A stretch of DNA of 12,055 bases from Chrysochromulina tobinii (Eukaryota > Haptophyta > Prymnesiales > Chrysochromulinaceae). The DNA is taken from NCBI GenBank assembly GCA_001275005.1, contig JWZX01001385.1, forward strand, positions 1 to 12,055. The letters run 5' to 3'. A program made the position numbers and the translations under genes. Positions 1 to 10,100 of the stretch are shown here, piece after piece. Position 1 is the stretch's first letter. Each line of letters begins with the position of its first letter. The notes under the pieces were generated by a model that was not told the DNA's origin, made no database searches, and worked only from the letters and a program-made list of their open reading frames with translations.

Positions 1-2229
1 GGCGCGGTCCGCGGGCGTTGCGTTGCAGACGGCGGATGCGCCGACAGTGCGCAAGTGGCTGCTAGGTGCGGAGGCTCGTCAGTCGGGGCTGAGCCGCGAG
101 GAGGGCCTGGCGCTGCTGGCGCACTGCCTGAGCGATATGATCGACGGCTCGGTTGACGTGGGCGTGCTGCACGGCCTGAGGCTGCTGCCACTCGCTAGTG
201 GCTCGTTCGGTGAGCTGCAACTCGCCGACGCGCCCTCGCTCTTGCTTTGCGAAGCTTCCGAGCGTAAGCTGTTTTGCCATCAGCCTGCGCTGCTCGTGGC
301 GGTCGACTTGGACGGTCCTCTCGGCCAGGTGCTCGGGCGCGTAGCCGCCTCGGGACGCACGAATGTCTCTCGCTTCTCCGCGGCGCTTGTGGCGCGTCTG
401 CTGCCCGCGATGCTCCCGTCTGGGTGGCGCGGAGCCGAGGTGGTTGCACTCCGCGCCGTGTCGGCCACGGCGCCTGTTGCCGATGGCACCCTCGGCGCCG
501 CGGTCGAGGAGTGGCCTCCGGCTGATGGCGACGGGGAGCCAACTATGGAGTGGCTGCTGGCGCTCTGGGAGTACCTCGGCCATTCGCATGCTCAGGCGCC
601 GCTCGCGCCCCTCGCTGGCTGGCCCCTGCTGCCTGCCGACGGCGATGTGGCGTATGCAATACCTAAGGGTGGATTGCAAGCCTCTCGCATGCTCGACTTG
701 GAAGGCTGCCCCGCGGAGCTGAGCCGGTGCCTGCGCGGTGCAGGCTGCTTGGCGCTGCACGGGAGCGTGAGCCATGCGCACCCGCAGCTGCGCCAATGCG
801 CACCGACGGTGTCAGCGTGCTCGGTGCTCCGTGCACTTCAGGTTGCGGCCACAAGCGCTGCCGTGGGTAGCTTCGACAGGAGCATCGGCGGCCTCTTCGT
901 ATCTGTCGGCCTGTCCGAACGACGCGCACTCCGGGCGATGCTCGCGGAGAGGCGCCATGTCGAGCAGCGAGAACTCTCTGGCGCCGACCATGGCAGATTA
1001 TTGGGCGTGCTCCGCGAGCTGCCCATCTACGAGGTACATGCATCCTCTCTGCCAATGGCTCATTCGGCCGCCGAAGGCGAGCCTGTGGAACGGTGCGCCG
1101 AGGAGAGTGAGGCCACAGGGTTTGGTTGCGTGGCGCTCGATTTGGAGATCCATCGTCTCGCGCCCGAGGGCATCCAGATGTCGCTGCTGGACGAGCGCTT
1201 CGTGCGCTGCGTGGTCACAGGCGAGTCGGGCCTCGTGCTCTTCGCGGGCATCCCGCAGATCGGGCGCAGCCGCTTCTACCGCGAGCATGTGTTCCCTCGG
1301 CTGGGTGAGCTGCAGGCGAGCGAGCGCGACCGCGCGATGGTGGGTGCTCTGTACGAGCTGCACGCGTTGAGTGCGGAGGACGCGGGGTTTGTGGACGCGT
1401 TGCGAGAGCTGGCGTTCGTGCCGGTGGCGCGCGGCGGTCTGCGCCGCGCCAGTGAGCTGTTTCATCCGCGTGTTGGGGAGGCGGCGGAGCTGCTGGATGG
1501 CGCGGAGGTCTACCCGAGCGGCTTGTTCGCCGAGGCGGACGCATTGAGCGTGCTCGAGCGACTGGGCATGCGCGCGCTCGTGACGCGGAGCGCGGTGCTG
1601 CAGAGCGCGCGCGCCATCGAAACCTTGTCGCGCCTCGACACGGGCGATGAGGGCGACGTGGCGCGCCGTCGTGGTTTTAAGCTGCTCGCCTTCATCAACA
1701 CGCACCTCGAGCGCCTTCCTGTCGACGTCGATGAGTTTCAGCCGCTCCTCGACGACCTTGAGTTCACACGTGCGCTCGCCAAGACGGCGTGGATGCCAGT
1801 GCTCCGGACGGCGGCGCACCCTCAGTTGCCGTGGGCGGCGCGGCAGAGCGCTGTCGCGGCGCCTGAGGCGCTGCGCCCTCTCAAAGACATGTGGCTCGTG
1901 TCGCACTGCCTGGGGGTCTTGGAGGGCGAGCTCACCTGCGAGCCGCTCGTGTGCGCCTTTGGGTGGGCCGCGCCGCCGCGGGCGCCGATCGTGTGCGCGC
2001 AGCTGGTGCAGCTCGCCAAGATTTACAGCGCGGCGACCGTGTCGGAGCTCATGCTGTGGAATGAGCTGTGCGAGCCCGCGTACGCGCAGCTCACGGCGCT
2101 TGCGTCCACGCCCGAGTTTGCACCAGTCGAGACGATGCTGCGCTCGCGCCCGTGCCTCTGGATCGATCGTGACGTGGGATTCCTCTCGCCCGAGCATGTG
2201 GCCTTCTCCGAGTCTACCGTCGCGTCCAG
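1..2229 (+). CDS. Exon 1 (partial): C-terminal part of a sacsin repeat
   Basis: The frame is open to the left edge (codons start at base 2), giving about 742 residues. An acceptor-like TTGCAG at 22-27 means the exon may really begin at 28. Motifs in order: VRKWL near residue 19; LLPLASGSFGE near residue 61; LRELPIYE at 1010-1033; FVPVARGG...SELFHP at 1415-1468 followed by LERLGMR; WMPV at 1790; and the LWID...FLSP...VAF block near 2156-2206. All recur in the same order in sacsin repeats and again in exons 5-10 here. The exon ends CCAG|GTACCT in phase 2; reading on hits a stop at 2267. No ATPase motif lies in this exon, so that part of this repeat must be upstream of the window. Confidence 0.85.
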
Positions 2230-4076
2230 GTACCTGATGACCTCTGACGAAACCTCTGATTGCCTCTGATGACGTCCGAGTGCATCCCTCGTCAGGTACC
2301 TGATGACCTCTGATGAAACACCTCTGATTGCCTGTGATGACGTCCGAGTGCATCCCTCATCAGGTACCTCGCGCGCGTGACGCCGCAGCTGCTCGCCTTT
2401 GAGCCACTGCTCCGCGCTCTCGGTGTGCGCGAGTCCCTCTCGCCGCGTGACTACGTGCACGCGAACACGTGCTTCGTGCGCGACGCCAAGGAGCGGCCCC
2501 TCGCGCCCGAGACGCTCAAGGCGTGTGTCGCCTCGCTTGGCGCCATCGTCACGTCCGCGCAGGCGGAGGGCAGCGCCGTGCAGGGCAGCGCCGATGTGCT
2601 CACCCAGCACGGGGCTGTCTTCGTACCGGACACGGCGTGCGTGCTGCGTCCCGTCGCTGAGCTCACCTTCGATGACGCGCCGTGGATGTCGACGGCTCTA
2701 CGCGCGCAGCCCGACGGCGCTGGCCTACGGTTCGTGCGCATGGCCAACGCCCCACACAAGCCGACGCATGCAAGTGCTCACCACGGCGCGCGCCCTCCCC
2801 CCCCCCCTTTAGGTTCGTGCACGAGAGTGTGTCGAGCTCCCTGGCCGAAGCGCTTGGCGCCCGCTCGCTCCGCTACATGCTGCTGCTCGAAGAGAAGCTC
2901 ACCGATCGTCTTCCATGCCCGACGACGGAGCAAGTAGGCCGTGCGCTCGCCGAAGGCGCGCCCGGGATGGCGCCCGGGTTGCACGTGCTCATGGACTTGA
3001 TCGAAGTCGCTGAAGCGCTCGGCGCACACGCCGTGCATCTGCTGCTCGATCGGCGCAAGCACGGCACGCATTCGTTGCTCTCGCCCTCCCTCAGCGCCTT
3101 CCAAGGCGAGGCGCTGTGCGTCTACATGCCCGGCGTCCTCCTCGACAAGGAGCGCCTGTGCCGGCTGCAGCTCCCGTACGACGCGCGTACCGGTACGTCC
3201 AAAGGGGGCGCGGCCGTGGCGGGCGCCGTCCCGGGCACCGCCACCGAGCACAACCGGGTGCGCCAGCGGCTGCTCGGCATGTACGTGCTCTCGGAGGTGG
3301 CGTGCGTCGTGAGCGGCGGCTCCATGGTCTTCTTCGACCCGAGTGGCAAGTACCTGCCCGCGTCCGTCACGGGCGCCGTCTCGAGCGCCCCCACGGGCGC
3401 CGTCTCGAGCAAGTACCTGCCCGCGTCCGTCACGGGTGGCGGCGACGCATCGAGCGCCGTCTCGAGCGCTTCCGCGGGCGCCGTCTCGAGCGCTTCCTCG
3501 AGCGCCGTCTCGAGCGCTTCCTCGGGCGCCGTCTCGAGCAAGGACAGGGGCGCCGACTCGAGCGCCGTCGGGCGAGCGTACCCGATCGTACCGGGCGACC
3601 TTCCCCAGCGGTTCCCCGACCAATTCGCACCGCTTGGCGTCTTTGGCTTCCGTCCGCACGCAGGCAAGCCTTTGGACGGCACGCTGCTGCGCCTGCCTCT
3701 GCGGACACACCTGCTCGCGGTGCACAGCCAGCTGTGCACGCAATTCTGGCGCGTGCCACGCGTGCGCAGCCTGGTGCAGTCGCTGCAGAGGCACGCGCCC
3801 ACCCTCCTCCTCGGGCTCAGCCACGTCGACGTCGTCTCGGCGGCGGAGTGGCCCCCAACTGACGAGGCACCCACGCGCACGCTGCAGGTCTCCCTCGCGC
3901 CCAGCTCGCTCGATGGACTCGCCTCGCGCGGAGCCCTGCTCAAGGAGACCTCGTGGCGCCAGGTCTCCCTCATGGGCTTCTTCGGCGCCAAGCAGCACAA
4001 GGAGGGCATGCTCACGCTCGATGTGACGATCATCTCGCGCGAGCTCGAGCGTCGTGGTGAGCGCGAGCTCGAGCGT

Positions 4077-4108
<32 letters not shown>

Positions 4109-7100
4109 CTCGCGCAGCGCAACAACGGTCGCGAGCGGCGACCAGCCGACTTCCAGGCCCTCGACGGAGTCGCCGACGCGCGAGTTGCCCACCGCCCACC
4201 ACGACGTGCCGCCCGCCACGACGCGCGAGTCGCCCACCGCCCACCCCGACGCCCCGCCCGCCACGGCGCCAGCCACCGCGGCTCTGCCGAGCGTCGTGGT
4301 GGGCGAGGCGGACGTGGTGCTGCTCGCCGTGGCCACGGGGCCAGCCGTCGAGGGCGCCGAGCTCGTGGATGGCCACGTCATCCATCGCGATGGCGAGGCG
4401 CTGGGTGCGCATCCATTGCATGCGAGTGCTCAGCACAGCGCGTTCGGCCGCCCCGGGGATGCGCAGCCGACGGGTCCATTGCATGCAAGTGATCACCACA
4501 GCGCGTTCGGTGGCCCCGGGGATGCGCAGCCGACGGGTGCGCGCGCACACCACGACGCCCTCGATGGCATCGTCGTCGACGACGATGAAGATCTGGACGG
4601 CATCGACGATGAGCAGGCGGACGAGGACGACGGCGCCGCGCTGCTTCGGTGCCCCGAGCAACTTCACACCGACCGTTGGCTCATGTGTGAAGTGCTCGCG
4701 GCTGGGCGCACACGGACCCTCGCTCTCGACGGGCGCTTCGCCGCGCGCGGCGCGATGCCCTACGCCGCCGTGGCCGCCCACCTGCTCCACGATGGGCACG
4801 TGCCTCAGAAGCCATATGGCGGGGAGCTTGCTGCGCCGCTACCTCTGACGCTTCGGACCGGGCTTCCGGTCCACGTCATGGGCCGGTTCGAGATGCATCC
4901 GGTGAGGCGGGCCGTGCCTCTGACGAAACCTCCGAGCGCCTCTGACGAAACCTCCGATCGCCACCCCCCCTCAGGTGACGCGGGCCGTGCCTCTGGCCGC
5001 GGAGAGCTCTCACGCGGACGAGGCGATGCGCGTCGAGTGGAATCGCGAGCTCCTTGGCGCCGTCGCGAGCGCATATGCGTCGCTGCTGGGCCTGCTCCCC
5101 CGCCAGATGCAGCGCCAGCCGCCCGAGACCATGTACCGGTACTTCCCGACCGGCAGCGCCGTCGCAATCGAGGAGCTCCAACCAACGCTGCTCACGCCGC
5201 TGTACGCCGCGACGGCGGACTCGCCCCTCTTCCTGGCGCAGGTACGTTGATGGCCACTGAGGACCTGCCTTGCATGCGAGTGCTCACCACAGCGCCATGC
5301 TGCCCCTCTCTCTGGCGCAGTCGCGCGATGTCGAGGACGGCGAGCGTGCGCCGCCTCGGCGACTGTGCAAGCTCGAGGAAGGCCTTCTGCTCCCGAGCGG
5401 TCTCGACGCGCGGCTCGAGGCGTTCGTGCGCCAGCACTTTACCATCTTCGACCTGCCGCAGCCTCTCGCTGAGCACCTGATCCACCACGGGCCACCTGCC
5501 GCTCGGCCGTTCACGCCGCTCGCGATGCGCCAGGTGCGTTGATTGCCACTGATGACCTGCCTTGCATGCAAGTGCTCACCACCGCTCGGCCGTTCACGCC
5601 GCTCGCGATGCGCCAGTACCTCAAGCGTAAGCTCGCGGACCCAAAGAAACGCGAGCGCCGCCTCTCCATGGGCGCCTGGGACGCGATGCACTCGGCCCCC
5701 TTTGTGCTCGATCTACTCGCGCTGTGCGTCGACGACCTCAAAAAGGGCACGTACGCCGAGCTCGACGAGCTCTATCTGCTTCCCCTCGCCAAGGGAGCCC
5801 AGGTGCGTTGATGGCCACTGATGACCTGCCTGGCATGCAAGTGCTCACCACAGCGCCGTGCTTCCCCTCGCCAAGGGACCCCTCGCCCGTCTCGGCGCGC
5901 CCGAGCGCTACATCGTCGCCTCCGGCGAGCAGCAGAAACTGCTGCCGCACCTGCTGCCCCAGTTTGTCTCGCCGCTGTGCGTGGAGCATCCCAAAGTAGG
6001 CGTCCTGTTTGCGAGCAGGTGGGCTTGCCGATGATGACCACTGATGACCACTGATGACCTGCCTCGCATGCAAGTGCTCACCACAGCGCCCTGTTTGCGA
6101 GCAGCTCGGGCCACCTTGGACTGCTCGCTGCGGACTTTCGGCGCGCGACGAAGCTTCGAGAGCTCGATCTGCAACTTCTCGCTCGCGAGATCCGGATGCC
6201 GGCGTCGCAGGCGCCCGCGCCGGAGTGGCTCCATGCCTTCTGGGGCACCGTCGCCGCCCACGCCCCCGCCGCTGCGCAGGGCATCGGAGCTTCCCACCTC
6301 AAGGAGCTGACCGACCTCTTCGGGCCGCGTCGCAAACTGCTGCCGCTCGCCTCCGGGGAGGTGGCGGCTCTTGAAGACCTTGCCACCGTCCTCGCTCTCC
6401 CCGAGGACCTTGCGAGCACTCCACTCGTCACCACGCCGGGAAGCGTCGTCGGCGTCGGGGTCGCCGGTGCGCCGACGCGTTCGTCCGCGCCGCCCCCGCC
6501 TTCGAATGGTTCGAATGGGCTGTACGATGCGGACACGCTGGACGCGTTGGACACCTTGGAACGTGCCAACGCCCCTCGCGACGCGCCCGGGACGGCGCCT
6601 CGAGACGCGCCGCCGCCGGTCGTCGGTGCAGCCATCCTCACGGAACGGTCCCTCGACGGAACTGACGGAACTGACGGAACTGACGGAACTGACGGAACTG
6701 ACGCAGCCATCCTCACGGTACGGTCCCTCCTCGCGACCCTCGCGATGCCGCTGCTCGCGCCCGCTTTCGTGCGCGCGCCCGGGACGGCGCCTCGCGCGGT
6801 CTCCGAGGGCGCCGCCGCAGCGGCGGCCGCCGCCATCGGCATCGCGCCGGCCCTCGGGCAGGGCTACTTCGCCGCCGATGCGTCTGACGAGCACCATGTG
6901 GCGGGCGCACTTGTCGACAAGCTGGGGAGCGCGCACTCGGCGGGGGTGGTGCAGTGGGGAGCCTTGCATGCAAACCCGGCGAGCACGCGCGCGCTCGTCG
7001 CGACGATTGCGCGCGCGCATGCGGCGCGGGGTGGGCAGCGGCTGCTCAGCCCGAGCCGCAAGGCCGTGCTCGCCAAGCTGCCCATCTTTGAGACGTGCGC

Positions 7101-10100
7101 GCCGGAGATGGTCATGCGCGGCGCCGGGCGGGCCGAGGCGCGAGGGTACGAGGGCGCGAGGGCGCCCGAGACGACGCGTTTCGTCAGCCTCGACGAGCCG
7201 CGCTACCTGCTGGCGGCTCGCCATCCCCTGTTTTCCCCTTCGGCCGCGCAGGCGGTCCACTTTCTCGCCCACGACGCGCCCGCACCAGTGCTCGCCCTGC
7301 TCGAGGACATGGGCGTGCGTCGGCTCGAGGATCACGACGTGTGCGAGCTCTTCGTGCTGCCGACCTTCTCCTCCCTGGCGTCGTCCAAGCAGCGCGCGGT
7401 GCGCGAGCACCTGCTGCGCCACTGGCAAGCCTTCCGGCAGCACGACCGGCTGCGCGAGGCGCTCAGGACGACGCCATTCGTTCCGGTAGGCGAGCGCCTC
7501 CTTCGGCCTTCCGAGGTGCTCGACCCTCGCGTCGATGTGCTCTCGTACATCTTTGGTGGCGAGTCGGTCTTTCCCGAGGCCGAGTGCTGCACCGACGAGT
7601 GGCTCGCGATGCTCGCCGCCCTCGGCATGCGCACCTCGATCGACCGCAACGCCTTCCTCGAGTGCGCGCGCAAGGTACGCTGCAGCTGCGCCCCCAGTCA
7701 CAGCATGCAAGTGCTCAGCACGGCGTCGCTGCAGCTCGGCCCCCAGTCACAGCATGCAAGTGCTCAGCATAGCGTCCTCCCTTCCCCCCTTTCCCCCTTT
7801 CACAGGTGCAGCAGCTCGGCGGCGCGCAGCCATTTGGCACGCCACGCGCCGAAGCTCCGCCCACGCCCGACGTGCTCTCGCGCGCCGCTTTGCTGACCTC
7901 TCATTTGATCGCTCACTTCGGCGCGCTCACCTCCACCGCCGAGGACGACGACGACGGCAACGACGGCGGCGACGACGACGCCGCGCGCGCGACGGGCGCC
8001 GCCGACCGCTCACCCTCAGCCTCGATCTCGATCTCGAGCTTCTGCGCCTCGCTGAGCCGCGTGCGCTTCATCCCGAGCCATGCGCCGTCGGCGGGCGTCG
8101 CAGCGCATGCAGGCGAGCCGACGCTCGCGTGCTTCGCCGAGCTCGCGCTGCACCAGGTGCGTTGATGGCCACTGAGGACCTGCCTTGCATGCAAGTGCTC
8201 ACCACAGCGCCGTGCTGCACCAGGACCGCCACCTGGTGTGGAGCGTCGCGCCGCTACTCAAGCGCGAGCTCACACCGCCGAGATCGCACTGGGGGGAGCT
8301 CGGGCTGCTGCACCCGCCCCCCCCCTCGCTCGTCCTCGCGCACGGGCTCACGATCTCCGCCGAGGCGCCGGACGCGTGGCCTTACCCCGAGGACCCCGCG
8401 GAGCTCGTCGTGGGCTCGATCTGGGCCTTCCTCAACGAGCGATGGCACACGATCCCCGCCGACCTCCGCGCGCGCCTCACGACGGCACCGTTGCTCCTAT
8501 GCGGCGCCGCCTTCGTCTCGCCGCAGCGTGCCTTCCGAAGCTGCCCCGCTTCGTGTCAGCCCCTCTTCCAGCCGACGGCGGCCCTCTCGAGCGTACCGGC
8601 ACCAGCCGAGTTTGTGCTCGAGTCTCTCGGGGTCGTGGCCGAGCCCACGCTGCAGCACTACACGCGGCTGCTGCGCGAGCTGCCCGCCGAGTGCTCGGGA
8701 CGACGCCTCTCGCCGCCCGAACGGCGCGCGCTACTCGCAGGTGGGCTTGCCACTGATTGCGATTGATTGCCATTGATTGCCTCTGAGTGCCTCTGAGTGC
8801 CTCTGATTGCTAATGAGTGCGAATGAGTGCGAATGAGTGTCTCTGAGTGCCAATGAGTGCCTCTGAGTGCCTCTGAGTGCCTCTGATTGCTTCTGAGAGA
8901 CCTCGCCGGAGCGCTGCTCGCTCCTCGCAGCCCTCAAGCTCGCCGCGAACGCGCCCGGCTTTGCGCCCGACGGCCGGCTGGCCGTGCTGACCGCCGACGG
9001 GTGCGCTGTGGCCGCGGACAAGGTCGCCGTCGACGATGCGCCGTGGCTGCTCCGTCGGCTTCGCTCGGGCGTTGTGCACGTGGCCTCGTGCGCCCTCGAG
9101 CCCGCACTGCGCGCGAAGCTCCGCCTCCGACCCCTCTCAGAGGTCATCCGAGTGGTCCTCGCCCCTGGTTCCGAGCCGACGATCGAGAACACGTGCGACG
9201 ACTTCGGTGCGGCCGAGCTCAGCGCAGCGCGCGGATCCGCTCGCATGCACGTGCTCACCACGGCGCCCCTCGTCTCCCCACAGGTGCGGCCGAGCTCACC
9301 GCGCGGATCCGCTCGATGGACTTTGCGGCGGCGGCGTCGCGACTGCTCGCCGCACACGCGGGCTGGCGAGATCGCGACCTCGTCGCGACGCCACGCGGGC
9401 TGCGCGCCGAGGCGATCGGGCTCGCGCTGCGCCCGTACCGAGTCACGCTCGTGCGCACGCTGCGCACGAGGCTGCAGCTCACCAGCAGCGGCGAGGACGT
9501 GACCGCGGCTGCTCCCTCCGACGACGGCCCCGGCCCCGGCGCGGCTGGCGCGGCTGGCGCGGCTGGTGCGGCTGGCGCGGCTGGTGCGGCGTCGACGAGC
9601 GCGGCGGCCTCTGCCCACAACGACGCGACTGCCCACGACGACGCGTGGTACGTCGACCGTAGGGGTTCGGAACTCCTACTGCTCGCCACGGCGCCGGCAG
9701 GGCTGAGCCGCGAGCTACTCCTCGCACAGGCCGTGTGTGAGGTGCTCGGGATCGACGCACCCACAAGCCTCGCGCCGTTACTTGCTGTGAATGCATCGCA
9801 GGCGCTCCCCACGCTCGCGCGGTTGAGGGTAGTGCCGCCGCCGCAATGGGCCGCCGCGAGTGCCATCGGCAGCGCAGGAACGCCTTGCACCCCCGAAGAC
9901 GAGGCCCTGCTTCAGCTCCGTCCCATGCGCGCCTACTTTGCGGGCGAGGTCGTGTGCATCTCCGCAAGCCAGCTCGGCGCCCACTACGGCGCTGCAGGGG
10001 TCGACGAGGCGGACGGGTACGTGTATGCCGAGGTGGACGTGGCCGTACCCGCCGCGACGGCGCCACACGCCGACGGGCGCGGCGGCGGCGGCTCCTTCGA

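Noticed and set aside
998-2353. Long minus-strand open frame antisense to exon 1 (and a similar one at 2778-4799 and 5908-7710)
   Set aside because: These are Arg/His/Ala-rich shadows of GC-rich coding sequence with no recognisable domains; the plus strand carries the conserved motifs.
4405-4529. One or two GT-AG introns in the 63-bp repeat
   Set aside because: Lengths of 62, 56, 118 (both) and 125 nt all break the frame needed for the downstream HVPQKPYGG...GLPVHV motif.
2364-5480. Reading the region as several short bacterial-type genes with GTG/CTG starts
   Set aside because: Frames join across GT-AG boundaries into one motif-consistent protein; there are no ribosome binding sites or promoters between them.
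5272-6089. CRISPR-like array from evenly recurring cores
   Set aside because: Spacing is about 230-290 nt with coding exons between; each copy coincides with an intron and there are no cas genes.
6964-6973. TTGCATGCAA palindrome in exon 8
   Set aside because: The following sequence (ACCCGGCG) does not match the core, and the frame is normal coding sequence, so it is probably chance.
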